A DNA stretch of 64,000 nucleotides, taken from Bactericera cockerelli. Lineage: Eukaryota; Arthropoda; Insecta; Hemiptera; Triozidae. A program made the position numbers and the translations under genes. The notes under the pieces were generated by a model. The model had not been told where the DNA came from. It saw only the letters and a program-made list of their open reading frames with translations, and made no database searches. The DNA is taken from assembly GCA_024516035.1 (NCBI GenBank), contig CM044967.1, forward strand, positions 9,241,413-9,305,412, written 5' to 3'. Below are positions 11,809-21,900 of this stretch, piece by piece (within the stretch, counting starts at the first letter, position 1; each line of letters opens with the position of its first letter).

Positions 11809-13278
11809 AAAATGCACCTACAAATTATGAGACTGCTCCATACTCTAGTTTTGTAGGGTACAAATACTATGCTGAGGAAATCTATAAAATATATTGAAAT
11901 GATTGTGTCTAAGGCTACTTAATCAAAAAAAACACTGCCAATTATGGACACAATACTTCCTCGTGATTGTTTCACATTGTGTACACGTGCGAATTTTGAG
12001 TTTTTATACTAAATTACTTGTATCTCCAAAACGGCTCAACCGATTTTCTTCAAATTTGTTTTATATGGTAGAAAACCGTTTTTTCTACATTCTAGATTCT
12101 ACAAAAAATTCTGTATCGGCAAGTAGTGGTTCTTATTTTTTGACTTTATTGTCCAAAATTTCGGATTTTCTTAAATATCAGAGTCAAATTATAATTAATT
12201 AAAAAGAAAATATAAAAAGCCTGTGTAGAACATTAATATGCATATACATACAAAATTTCATCAAAATCGGGTGTACCGTTCACGAGATATAAGCATTTAA
12301 GTAAAAAGTTAGTGGTCAGGCGCATGGTCTCTTTCACCCAGAGCCGCTAGTACGAATTCGATGAATTTAAAATGGGACCATCTACAGAATGTCTCCTAGA
12401 TGTTTACAAAATTTCATCAAAATCGGTCGAGTAGTTTTCGAGATTTGCGCGTTACAAGGAATCGTTTTAACAGACAGACAGACAGACATACCGACAGACC
12501 GACAGACCGACAGACGGACACAAAACCAAATTTGCTCAGGAGGTTATGAAACGTCCAGAAATATGAAAAAAAATGAAATCGGAGCAAAAAAAATATTTTT
12601 TTTTACAAAAACGAACACAATACTTCCGATTTCTAATATTAGAAATTTCTCGGAAGTAACATAACATATCTCTTCTTTGAGCAAAGACATAAAAGTTATG
12701 CCGTGACCACTGTTTTGACCAATTACATACTTCATGTTATCTGTTAATATTTAACAAACATTCAATTTATCTAGAATGAAACACTAGATGACCAAGGGCA
12801 CAATAGATCAAGATTAAGAAATAAGTTGAAAGAAGAAGAAAAAGAAGGAAGGCCCTGTGTATTTTTCAGTACATTTTTGCAATTTCTATGGTAAACTAGG
12901 GGAGCCTTATCAAACTTCTGCAAAAACCATCAATAGTGAACTGGCAAAGAAAATTCACTATACATACACTTTAAAGAGTCAACATGAAAACTAATCTAAA
13001 GTTAGGTAAAAATTATTCTTTATTGTTGGAGAAAATAAATTAAAAAGAGACAAAAGAACAAGAAAATATGTGAAAATTCATTAATAAAATCTATACAATA
13101 TAGACTTGGGTTATCATGCATTGAATAAGTAGAGCAAGTATTAGTATTCTCCTACCTTTACCAGTTGGAAGTTCTCAGGTCTCAGGCTTTCCACAATCTC
13201 TTCATGATCATTTTTTGGCTGTTGAACAACACTTGATCTTAATCCATCAAATACAGAGCGAAGAGTTCTTTTCTTCAT
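529..13278 (-). CDS. Tomosyn: Tomosyn (syntaxin-binding protein 5 family), N-terminal exons, partial
   Basis: Tomosyn is a large cytosolic WD40 protein that binds syntaxin/SNAP-25 and restrains SNARE-dependent vesicle exocytosis. Five minus-strand coding exons join in frame: 13278-13156 (ATG, 41 codons, starting MKKRTLRSVFDGL), 5271-5174, 4041-3859, 1756-1622 and 592-529, together 603 nt or 201 codons. All splice sites are GT/AG. Diagnostic blocks of the family's N-terminal beta-propeller are FRHGFPYQPTAIAFDP (exon 2), LLGRPGVDAH and DDSLHLWNFRQKRPEVVHSL (exon 3), KWLYVGTEKGNIHVVN and SGYIINWNKAI (exon 4), and KTHPGPIIHLSDNP (exon 5). The first intron is about 7.9 kb and full of repeats. The remaining propeller blades, linker and C-terminal R-SNARE-like coil must lie beyond the left edge, since known tomosyns exceed 1000 residues. 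The sequence just before the ATG is T-rich and ends in AG, so a 5' UTR exon may lie upstream. Identification rests on remembered family sequence; the exon chain is seen directly. Confidence 0.93.
700..975 (-). mobile_element. SINE family A (tRNA-like head), copy
   Basis: Read on the minus strand, a tRNA-like head (GTCACCTTGGCCCGGTAGC... GGTGACCCGAGTTCGAATCC, a B-box) is followed by a body with CGGCTGTGTACTTTGGATGT and, further on, CCAGTGGCGGCATTACGAGA. Head and body recur at 6340, 19354, 51866, 61606 and 62915. It lies in a tomosyn intron. Confidence 0.75.
1068..1121. repeat. Hairpin with ~24-bp arms
   Basis: Arms ATAACAGAAAGTGAGAAG... and ...CTTCTCACTTTTCTGTTAT pair almost perfectly (one extra base on one side) around the palindrome GTACATCTAGTAC. 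The right half recurs imperfectly at about 1229-1271, giving direct repeats around the short ORF at 1153. Confidence 0.85.
1153..1212 (+). other. Exon-like 20-codon ORF ending at a splice-donor-like site
   Basis: Inside a tomosyn intron on the opposite strand, an ATG in good context (GCCATGG) opens a 20-codon reading frame, MDTQNYYLLMRANKLETAVQ, that ends exactly at CAG|GTATGT, a good donor. It lies between two direct copies of a ~40-bp repeat (about 1088-1128 and 1229-1271). I do not recognise the peptide. It may be a captured exon or chance. Confidence 0.2.
1785..1960 (-). mobile_element. Helitron-like non-autonomous repeat, copy 1
   Basis: Begins CTAGCGGGCTGTCGCCCGC, so the minus strand ends in a GCCCGC-AAA-GCGGGC hairpin, nine bases, then CTAG, as at Helitron 3' ends. 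The following sequence (TCCCGTCTTATTGCACATCT, ACCAAATTTCAGCTTCCTAG, then CAGTCAGTCAGTGAGTG) is shared with 52316-52540. It lies 28 bp upstream of the tomosyn exon 4 acceptor, on the same strand as that gene. Class assignment is inference from the terminus. Confidence 0.55.
3540..3731 (-). mobile_element. SINE family B with intact tRNA-like acceptor stem
   Basis: On the minus strand the element begins TGTCCCGGTAGCTCAGTGG (A-box) and continues to GGTCGTGGGTTCGAAACCC (B-box) and AGCCGGGACA. The first and last eight bases of this ~80-nt head pair perfectly as a tRNA acceptor stem would. The body ends ACTGCTGGAACAATGGG and GGGCAGTATAAATAAGG. Multiple copies with the same body show this is a SINE, not a tRNA gene. 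Confidence 0.85.
6340..6770 (+). mobile_element. SINE family A interrupted by a SINE family C insertion
   Basis: Head GTCACCGCGGCCGAGTAAGT with B-box GGGTTCGAACCC at about 6390, then the body (GGGGTCCACTCATACCTTGT, CAGTGGCGGCATTAGAATG) resumes after 6596. Between them lies a complete family C SINE flanked by a 15-bp duplication. Confidence 0.85.
6429..6580 (+). mobile_element. SINE family C (tRNA-Thr-like head), nested, with 15-bp target duplication
   Basis: AATTTTTCGGCTCTA occurs at 6414-6428 and again at 6581-6595, exactly flanking this 152-bp insert. The head (CAGTAGCTTGATCGATAAGG, GGACTTGTAACCTAGAGGTC, GGTGGTTCAAGTC) resembles tRNA-Thr(UGU). The tail is AACACAAATATGATAAC plus a T-run. 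Other copies are at 11163, 27310 and 54289. Confidence 0.92.
6792..7454. mobile_element. 663-bp MITE with ~40-bp terminal inverted repeats
   Basis: Left end TACAGGGTGGGTCATTTTAA then GTGACGCAGTCGATTTTCT; the right end, reverse complemented, reads TACAGGGTGAGTCAACTTAA then GTGACGCAGTCGATTTTCTT. Inner segments also mirror each other: TTGACCTTCAAGGTCAAC near 6925 and TTGACCTTGAAGGTCAAC near 7306. TA at both ends suggests a Tc1/mariner-type mechanism. No transposase ORF. Lies in tomosyn intron 1. Confidence 0.85.
8010..8155. mobile_element. 146-bp fold-back MITE
   Basis: AGGGCCGAAGTAGAACAG at the left is matched by inverted AGGGCTGAATTTCAAAGCAG at the right, and ATTAAATTTAAG by ATAAATTTAAT. The centre contains GCTGTGATTGGTTGAAAC. 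Confidence 0.65.
9033..9067. repeat. Perfect 15-bp-arm hairpin
   Basis: ACAGTGAACAATGTA and TACATTGTTCACTGT flank a 5-base loop. No transcription unit is evident around it; it lies in tomosyn intron 1. Confidence 0.85.
9324..9480 (-). mobile_element. SINE family B copy
   Basis: Reverse orientation: TTATTTATACTGCCCGCAG, TTATTTCAGCAGTAAGCCCA and a remnant head GAGTTTCGAACCCGCGAC. A family A-like head (CACGGCTGAGTGAGTAACGC) precedes it at about 9243-9300. Confidence 0.65.
9586..9708. repeat. Compound microsatellite (GT)n-(GA)n
   Basis: GT dinucleotides to about 9630, then GA with a few interruptions to about 9708. The apparent reading frames of Arg-Glu or Cys-Val repeats are artefacts of this repeat. 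Confidence 0.98.
10141..10170. repeat. 30-bp perfect palindrome
   Basis: ATAAAATTAGGAATA is followed immediately by its exact reverse complement with no spacer. Lies in tomosyn intron 1. Confidence 0.9.
10405..10685. repeat. Imperfect direct duplication, ~175-bp offset
   Basis: GACGTAGCTCAAGAACGGCT, CATCAGAATTTCG and CAAATGAAAGC followed by CTCG(C/T)TTTGAGTTGAT occur at about 10410-10505 and again at 10585-10682, with substitutions between copies. Confidence 0.8.
11163..11290 (-). mobile_element. SINE family C copy
   Basis: Reverse orientation: AAAAGTTTTTTGAAATTATC, ATATTTGTGTTAATCAC, then ATTACAAGTCCGCCACC and TTATTGATCAAGCTGCTGAA, the reverse complement of the family C head. Lies in tomosyn intron 1. 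Confidence 0.7.
11379..11513 (-). mobile_element. SINE family B copy
   Basis: Reverse orientation: CCCTTATGTATACTTCCCAA, AAAATCCCAAGTGGCAGGAT, AACCACAACCTCTGGAG, CCACTGAGCCATCGGGACAG. Diverged from the 3540 copy. Confidence 0.7.
11774..11807. repeat. Poly-T run (34 bases)
   Basis: Uninterrupted T run in tomosyn intron 1. It may be the tail of a retroelement in reverse. Length is likely unreliable in sequencing. Confidence 0.95.
12470..12515. repeat. (CAGA/CCGA)n short tandem repeat at a retroelement-like end
   Basis: AACAGACAGACAGACAGAC then CGACAGACCGACAGACCGAC. It is preceded by ATTTCATCAAAATCGGTCGA and GTAGTTTTCGAGATTTGCGC, phrases frequent near the 3' ends of insect repeats. Confidence 0.8.
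12537..12656 (+). repeat. Dispersed repeat R3, copy 1
   Basis: CAGGAGGTTATGAAACGTCC, AGAAATATG, AAATCGGAGCAAAAAA and AACACAATACTTCCGATTTC, ending in a short inverted repeat (CTAATATTAG). The same order of blocks recurs at 58087-58292. Confidence 0.65.
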
Positions 13279-14169
13279 CTTTTAAGGAAGAAAAAATTGG
13301 ATAAAAGTCAGCCTTGGTCACATGTATTTTACATCTGAAAATGTTCTTGCCACACACACTGACACACTCAATAATAATTTCCCATTGGCCAGATTGGCCT
13401 GCTTCTGATGAGGGGGTAAAATTATATATCTGCAGAAGAGAAAGGCTTTCTGGGTATTGTTTTTCTGGTGAAATGCAGGGGCAGAAGGAAGCCCACTGAA
13501 AAAGTTTATTTTCAAACAGAAATCCACTTGTTACTTCTAATTTTTAGGCTCACTATCACAGCTATCTGTCAAATGTCACTGATAAGATAAGGAAATAAAT
13601 ATGCAAATTACACTTTAGATTGAAGGAAGAAAATTTCTCTTTTTCCCCAGCTGAAGGTGTGTTTGTTGCGTACAATATGATAATGTAAATCAATAATACA
13701 ATTCTGGTTTTCAATGTTTTCTGCTGATATCAGCTGTAACTTTGATAAGGAAAGGCTGAAACTCAGTCCCAGACCCCATCTATCAATAAAATTAGCAACA
13801 TAAAACTGAATTGTATTTTGAATTCTAAAATCTTTGATGGTTATTTCAATTGAAGGTTCTAATATGGGAAAAAATAACTGAGGAAGAAAACTGAAATACA
13901 ACTTGGACACTTTTAACTGACGAGATCGAGGACGACAGACTGTAGAAACCTTGCGCCTGGCAGGAAATTTTTCACAGAACAGAACAACTGAAAACTGATA
14001 ACAAAATAAAAAGAAATGTTTTTTTTTTTTTATCAATTAACTCTACTTCATAAAATATCCGCTAGAGTTCAGTAGTAGTTTGTAAAGAGCTTCACAGTGT
14101 TGCCACTGACAAAAAAAAACGATAAGCGCTTTTATTAAAAACTATAAAAATATCGCCTTATTAAATTTC

Positions 14170-14322
14170 GCCGGAATGCCAGTGCAACATTTTGTCTCAC
14201 AACGTTGAACAACAATTTTCTCGAATTTTAAATGGGAAGTGTTGTAAAGCGTTATTTGATTCCAAACGAAGAGTTAAGCATGAACCGTTGCGGAAAAATG
14301 ATGCTCTCAGTGGGATCCCGGC
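14170..14322. mobile_element. MITE family M1, copy 1
   Basis: Starts GCCGGAATGCCAGTGCAACA, ATTTTGTCTCACAACG and ends ATGATGCTCTCAGTGGGATC, CCGGC: imperfect inverted ends. The interior has AAGTGTTGTAAAGCGTTA and TTGATTCCAAACGAAGAGTT, shared with 47274-47486. Lies between the tomosyn and Vang starts. Confidence 0.65.
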
Positions 14323-14365
14323 TTTGTACATACTGCCCAATTAGGATTAATGAGTTCCATTATTC

Positions 14366-14367
<2 letters not shown>

Positions 14368-14428
<61 letters not shown>

Positions 14429-14452
14429 TGGGTGTGGGTGTGTGTGTGTGTG
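14368..14452. repeat. (GT)n microsatellite
   Basis: About 85 bases of GT with a few GGGTGT variants near the end. It interrupts a family B SINE body fragment (TACTGCCCAATTAGGATTAA at about 14332). Confidence 0.98.
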
Positions 14453-15029
14453 AATTTATATTACTACAGAAAAAAATAGATAAATCCTTCTTTACATTTA
14501 TTTTTATTTAATAATACAAATTGGTGAATATAGGTAGGTACCTACCTATAGTATAAATGATTTTATTGCGTCTTAATTTTATATAAAATTGGAAAAACAC
14601 CAAGTTCGTCTTGAAACGCGCTCTTAACTAATATGAATTCGATTGAAAAACTGTTTTCTTGTTTATACATACCTATTTTCTTTCTTCTGTTTACAGGAAG
14701 ATAGAACTTCCACAAAGGTACCTCATTATAGGTAATTACATAAATATTATTTAAAACTGTGCCCATGGACGATGAACAAAACCCTTTCTGCGTTTAATTT
14801 GATAACGTGCTCAGAGAGAAATGCTGTGAAAGCCGCCTTCCTGCCCTCCAGCAGGTTGCCAAGATGACAAAGGGTACCATATGTTTGTGTTGAAATACCA
14901 ATGAAGATGAAAATGAGAACCGAGATGAAAGAGAGATAATTTATATAATATGAACAATTTGGATTTTATAGACAGAATTTGACTATTTTTTCTATTTTTT
15001 CCCCCTATTTAATACATTCATTCATGTCA

Positions 15030-15600
15030 TACATTCATGTCATTCATCATACTAGTCTCAAATTCCATATTCTGTGTACACAAAGTGTTTTTTGGTTGTT
15101 TTTTTTTTCATTTTTTCCCCACTATTTTTTCCCCCTATTTAACTCTGTCGGGATTTTTCACAACTAATACGAATATCTTCTCCCGGCAACACCGGTCGGA
15201 TACTCATTCGAATTTTGGTAAATACAACTCCAAATCCAAAATATTGAAAATATTCCAAATTTTTCTAATTTTAGTATTTTAATTACTCAATTATTACATA
15301 CCTATTACAAGACTACATATAATTTTTATGAGGTATCTGCCATATCCTTACTGAGAGTTATACTATATATCCTGTGTTCAATATAATATTATCCTAATTC
15401 CATTACAATTTCTGTTTCCTGTAGAGAGCCTGTGCTTGAGAATCAAACTGTACATACTTATACCTGGGTACCTACTTTCAAGCACTTTTTTTATGAGCTT
15501 TTATATTCATTACTGTGGTAAGTAGTCTTACATTCATGTCATTCATCATACTAGTCTCAAATTCCATATTCTGTGTACACAAAGTGTTTTTTGGTTGTTT
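15030..15600. repeat. Pair of identical 72-bp direct repeats
   Basis: The segment from 15030 to 15101 (containing CATACTAGTCTCAAATTCCA) is repeated exactly at 15529-15600, offset 499 bp. Between them is unique AT-rich sequence. It lies upstream of Vang. Confidence 0.9.
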
Positions 15601-16167
15601 ATTAATCATTTCAATTGTTGAGGATTCTTAACAATTATCCTCAACTATAAGAAGTTTCTAAAGTATCAAATGAGAGTTAAATTTAATGAGAAAAAAAAAC
15701 TTGTTTACATGTAAACAAAAAAACAATAGAATGTTCACACAAAGATGTTTTTTTTTTATATTTCATTATAGATGAAAGGATAATGCTTCAATTAAGGAGC
15801 TACACACTATCTCAATTGACTTGTAAATCAATTTGTTTTGATGGTCGGACACACTTGTTATTCCATTGAGAACTATAAAAATCAGACATGTGTAGGTGTT
15901 TTGAAAAATGATCTCTCTAAAATTTCAAACTGTCATTTTTACTTTCTAAATTCGTAATTGTAATATGTACTTTGAAAGTAGGTAATTCAAAAGTGTTGCA
16001 ATCACTTCACAACTCATCCCCAAGAGCTAGTGACAACCAGTTCCAAATCTTCTACGAAATTATCAGAATTCATTTAGTTATTAATTTTTGTTTGAGGCTT
16101 ATAACTAAGCTGTTCTTGAAAGGAAAATAATGACTGAGGGGTTTCAGACACCTTGTGGTATATCTGG

Positions 16168-16315
16168 AGCCCATTCCAGAAACATTTTCTACTCTCCAAA
16201 ATCTCCCTTCAAACACACTCTGATTGGTTTATTTGAACACAATAACCAATCAGAGTGTGTTGTGTGACAGTTGAAAGGGAGATTTTAAGAGCAGCAAGTG
16301 TTTCTGGAACTGGCT
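16168..16315. mobile_element. 148-bp fold-back MITE upstream of Vang
   Basis: AGCCCATTCCAGAAACA and, inverted, AGCCAGTTCCAGAAACA at the ends; AAAATCTCCCTT pairs with AAGGGAGATTTT; the centre CACACTCTGATTGGTT pairs with AACCAATCAGAGTGTG. Almost the whole element can fold on itself. It is similar in size and style to 8010-8155. Confidence 0.8.
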
Positions 16316-16672
16316 TCTGATATTAAAAAATATTGAGAATAAAATGTTTGTGATACTAATTTAATTTGAAACCTCAGGCAATCTTCATCCTGTGCTGTCA
16401 TTGTAAGATGATGAATTATCAGCATATTTAATTTTATAAATGCTCATCATTAATAGTAAACAATGCAAGAATCACATCATCACAAAGGTTAGCTTGACTA
16501 AATAGTTACTCAGAAATTACTCCTATTTGTCAAACAAGAACTTGGCAAATTTTTAGTAGGTTTTTTTTATGATAATTGGATACATACCATTTAAACTGAT
16601 TCACTGGTAGATTTTGCTTGCTTTCTGGTTTCAATTTATTTATTTTAAACAAGTTTGTGTTTTCTGTTTCAG

Positions 16673-16698
16673 CTGTCACTTATGTATGAGTCTCATTC
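16673..16698 (+). other. Vang 5' UTR segment of first coding exon, with short upstream ORF
   Basis: After the acceptor TTTCTGTTTCAG (AG at 16671-16672) come 26 untranslated bases before the Vang ATG at 16699. An ATG at 16682 starts a 12-codon ORF in another frame that runs past the main start. A further non-coding first exon and the promoter must lie upstream, probably within 13.3-16.6 kb, but I could not locate them. Confidence 0.6.
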
Positions 16699-18917
16699 AT
16701 GGATACTGAATCAGTTTTGAGTGATCAAAATTCAATCAAATCAAAAGGAAAAAGTCACAAGTCATATCATTATCATAGATCCAATAGGTAATATAATATT
16801 TGAGTGACACCCAGTATTTGTGGGCAAAAATTGTCTTTGCCAATCATTCTCTATGAAACAATATTTTTTGTAGTGAGTGAAAAGAGACATTTTGTTGTTG
16901 ATAATTCTGACTTTTTCATCTTTTGATTTACACTTTTTTGATTGTTGTATTTTTAAAGATTGACCAAGTTTGTGTTTAATCCAGGAGTCTAAGGATATAA
17001 GGTTTATTTTGAAATACATTTCATCACTTCAAGCCTTACGTTGAAGTGATAAAATGTTTCTTTTTTTTTTAATGAACTTTTGTTGCAGAAAATTTAGAAG
17101 TTTAACAATAAATTTGAAAATTATTGACAGACATTTGTGAACATGGTTCAGTTATAAATATGAGATTTTTTTGTTGTAGTTGATAAAAAGTTTGAAAAAT
17201 ATGTGTTTTATTTTTTTCTCCCTTTTGCAGAAGTTCCAAGAGTAAAAAAGATGAAAGAATGGCTCCTTACCAGACATCTGTTACATTAGATGATAATAGA
17301 GATGGCCAGGAAGTCATTGAAGTTCAAATTCTGCCTCAAGTAAGTATTAACAAGATCCATTTCCTGTAAAGGGCCAATAGAAGAGTTATTGGGCTTTGGG
17401 TGGAAGTTTTGTGTCTCTTCTTATATTGTGGGGTCAGTATGTAACTGATTTTCAAATCTCAGATGTGTGTTCTTTTTGAGGATATAAAAATTCACTTGAA
17501 ATAAATTGTCCACTTGATCTTTATTTTCAATTTTTAGCAAATGTGTATTTTTTTTACATTTTAGATGATATAAGATACTAACTAAATTATGTAGCTACAT
17601 TATGTAAATTATAGTCAGACATTAGAAAGTTAAATATTATATAAAATGATACCTCAGCAAACAGTAAAGAAAAATCAACTTCTTTAGTTACCTACCTTAT
17701 TGGAGAAACCAACACATTAATTTTAAAATCACTAAATTTAATAAACTAATTTTTACACATTTTGATCTAAAGAAAGTAATTTTTTATTTTAAAAAATATT
17801 GATCTGTTTTGAAATGGCAGCTTGTGGTATTTTTTTTTATTATTAAAAAGTAATGTTTTAAATAAAACTGGTTGGTATTCCAAGGGTTGTCCCATTTAAC
17901 TTGTCTTAAAGAAGCCAGGAGTTGCATAAGATCTAACAGGTATTACAAAATATTTGGGTGGCCTAGATTTCTGTAAGGATTGTGAATAATAAATAGGTTT
18001 TTAACAGTTTTTTAGGCAAAGTGGTGTGTGAATGTATAAAAATTAACAATAACTTCTCTCTCAAAAAACAACAAAAATGGCTTACATCTCATATTCAGTT
18101 TAAAATAAAATATTTATTTTCTTTTTCAGGATGAAAATTGGGGTGAAAATACAACAGCCGTGACAGGCAACACTTCAGAACAGTCTGGATCCCTTGAGGA
18201 TTTAGCCCTATGGCCAGGTGGAAATCAAGAAACAGGACTCTTGTTTCTGTGCCATCGGTATATTGGATCTGTGTTCACTGTAATCCTGTCAGTCATATCC
18301 TTTCTTAGTCCTCTTTTAATGTTGGCTTTACCAAAGTTAGGTAAGTAATCCCTAAACAATTAAGTAGCTGTATCCAGTACGTTTGACTTCACCCAAGCAT
18401 TCTTCATAATTATATTATTATGATCCTTTTTGTGATTGAAAGGAACCCGAAAATAAATGGGTTATTTTTTAATCAATTTCTTTTTGTTGTTGTTGTTGGA
18501 GTATTCCCATAAGGTTAATTCCATAAAATCAGTCTTAGGTAAGAAACAGTACTATTTATTATACAGTATTTTTTTTTTTAACCATGCACACACAATAATA
18601 CTATTTCATTTACATGTATGAAAGGGTATATCTACAATATGATGAAATATTACATAATACATTTGGTAAATAGATAAAAATTAACGTAACATTTTTATTA
18701 CTAAAGGAATTTAAGCTAGTAGTGACGTACATGTGTTTTTGTAAACAATATTATGTTTATGTTTCTGTAAACAACAATATGTTTCTGAAAAGGTGGCCAC
18801 CCTCTTGTAACTTTTGAACGCGATGGAATTTTTCAATTCTGTAAAGTTCTAAGGATAGGAAGTGCCCTATGGCCCATCCTGTGGTCATTTATTTTGGGCT
18901 TTGGCCAGCCCTTCAGA

Positions 18918-18954
<37 letters not shown>

Positions 18955-21900
18955 CATTTTCCTTGCAAATTTTAAATGGAATGCCATATTTTTTATTTCT
19001 GTTAGTTAAATCCTAGATTAGGCTAAGCATAATGATCTTTTAAAAATTTAAAAACCTTATCAGGGGCGGAGCTGGTAGGGTGAAATGTTCAAATCTGTTA
19101 AACCCTGTATTTCAGGAACTAGTTAATTTTTTAGTGCAATTTTTATTTACATAGATTCATAATATTGATTGAACTGTATGAAACCAAAAAATATTCTTGT
19201 TGGCTTTTCTCTAGGGTCGTAAATAAATTTTCGTAAAAGTATTTTTTTTTTTCAAGTAATTTTTTTGATGAAATAATTGTCTTTCAGAAAGTGGCCTTTT
19301 TCGGGGTAAAAGTCTGTGGTAACTTATCTGTTTTATGATTTAAAACTAAATAATAATAATAATAATGCTTTTTCTTTGTGTTATTATGTCACAATTTTAG
19401 TGGGTAGCGCAGAATCATAGGACTTTACCACTTTAATTTACAATATCTTGTATTATTTTTTTTGCCTAAGATTCTGCCACTGGTCGCTGCTTCACATTAA
19501 AGCAGCTACTCATTTTTCCTCACGAGGTATGAGTGGACCCCGAACATCCAAGTACAGAGCAGAAAAAATCCTCCCCCGCTGGGAATCGAACCCAGGTCAC
19601 CATGTGTGCAATGCCTAGCGCGCTAACTCGCTCTGCCACAGTGACTACTAAGATTTAAAACTAAATAAAACTACCTAAATGTAGAAGCATTTAGAGTTAT
19701 AAAAAATGCCATTTAACCTGCAAGATTTTTCACAACATTTACCCGGAAAAGTGTGTTTTCTTCGAAAAAGTGCAATAATTTCTAAATTTCGCTTTACCTT
19801 ACTCTGTTGTAAAAAATCTTGCAGATCGATGACCTTTTTTAATACTCTAACTGCTTCTTCATTTAGTTTTATTTTGTTTTAAAGCATAAAAAAGATAGGT
19901 TACCACAGACTTTCACGCCATACAAAACAATTTTCTAAGAGACCATTATTTCGCCCAAAAATTGAAATATTACTGTTTTTATATAACATTCAATGAACTA
20001 ATGTTAGTATTTATATTATATTATTCATACATTTATTATTAAAACATAATTATTCTTACATTTTATGATGTGATTTGTCCAGGTGCTTTCTCTAGTGTTA
20101 CATCAAATTTGACACCGCAGCAAAAAGCAACGTTGCTGGCATGTGGCTCTGAATGCAAGGGGATGCTGTTGTCCTTCATATTCAAGATGATTCTACTGGC
20201 TGCAGGAGCATGGGCAGTTTTTCTGCGGCATCCGCGAGCCACAATGCCACGAATTTTCATATTCCGTGGAGTTGTTCTTATGTTTCTATTCATTTGCACA
20301 ATCGCTTACTGGCTCTTTTTCATTGTGCAAATGAACGAAGGTGAGGACATATTTCTATTAATTAAAACGCGGCAATGCAGCCTGTATGTTTGAAACTCTA
20401 CCACATGTCAGTGGTATGGACCAAGTATACAAACTTCAATAGATGTGTTAATGTGTTATAATTAAACAATAAAAAATATACATTTCTACAACAACAACAA
20501 CAAAAATAAGTTTTCAAGTAAAATTCTATTTTTTTATTGAGAATATTATTATTTATTTTTTCATAGTAAAAAAAAAAAAAAATCTCAATTTTAATTAGTA
20601 CGTTTCCTATAATTTTAATGTTATTATTATTAATAGTCTGGCTGGGGGACTATAAACAGGAAGTTGACCAGCATTGACTTGGTTATTAGCCTCCATGTAA
20701 AGACAGTGGTAGAAGTACTGAGTCATTCCTTCTCTGTCTGGCTACCATCGTTCACGATGACGCCACCCTATGATGATGATGATTTTTTGCACATAGTCAC
20801 CGTGGTATAGCACACTACGCTTCCACGCATACGTAGGTAGATCAATAAGTACCCGTGTTTAGGGACATGTTACATCATTGGTGAAACTTGTTGATACTTG
20901 TTGATGGAACGACATCTCAAATGACCACATCCAAAGTTTGAAACTGATTACTCTCTTAGTTTTCATTTATCGGTCACTTGAAGTTGTTGTGTTGCGTATA
21001 GTTGAGTGATATGGAAAAAGAACAGTACCGAGCAGTTATTCGATTCCTTTTTTTGGACGGGAAAAAATGTGATGAGATAAAATTAAAGTTAGATGCTGTG
21101 TACGGGAGCTCTTCACCTTCTATGACCACTGTTCGCTTTTGGTTTAATGAATTTAAACGAGGGCGCACAAGCATTTTTGACGAGGACCGCCCAGGACGCC
21201 CAGAAGACGTGTGTACCGAGGAAGTCTTGGAAAAAGTGCATGATATGATTCTCAAAGATCGCCGAACAAAAGTGCGTGAAGTAGCTGAGAGTGTGGGCAT
21301 TTCATATGGAACTGTTTTTAAAATCCTTCATGATAAGCTGGGCATGCGAAAACTATCGGCGCGATGGGTGCCGCGATTGCTCACAATTGACAACAAACGA
21401 ATTCGGCTGAATTGTTCAAAGGCTAGTTTAGAACTCTTCAATCGCAATCCAGATGATTTTTTGCGTCGAGTTGTGACCGTTGATGAAACCTGGATACATC
21501 ACTATACCCCAGAAACCAAACAGCAGTCAAAAGAATGGACTTTGGTTGGAGAATCTGCCCCAAAGAAGGCGAAATCGGTCCAATCGGCCGGAAAAGTCAT
21601 GGCTACCGTTTTTTGGGATGCAAAGGGAATTATTCTTATTGACTTCTTGGAAAAAGGAAAAAACAATAACTGCTGCATATTATAGTGAGTTATTGACACG
21701 ATTTGATGCAAAATTGAAGGAGACACGCCCCCATTGGGCGAGAAAGAAAGTCTTGTTTCACCATGACAATGCACCAGCTCACTCATCTGGAATTGTTGCT
21801 GCTAAAATCCATCAACTTGGATACGAATTATTGCCACACCCACCTTACTCACCTGACCTAGCCCCCTGCGATTATTTTTTGTTTCCTAACTTGAAAGTTT

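Larger units (their letters stand above)
13279..16672. other. Divergent intergenic region between tomosyn and Vang starts
   Basis: About 3.4 kb with no recognisable coding sequence. It holds MITE M1 copy 1, a GT microsatellite, the 72-bp duplicated segment and the 148-bp fold-back. It must contain the promoters, or at least upstream non-coding exons, for both genes; I could not place a TATA box or CpG-rich core. Confidence 0.6.

Noticed and set aside
13608..14036. 142-codon minus-strand open frame between tomosyn and Vang
   Set aside because: Lys/Phe-rich, low-complexity translation of AT-rich DNA; no family pattern, no splice context, and no resemblance to the tomosyn N-terminus.
20063..20299. 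Minus-strand open frame over Vang exon 4
   Set aside because: It is antisense to a conserved transmembrane exon of Vang.
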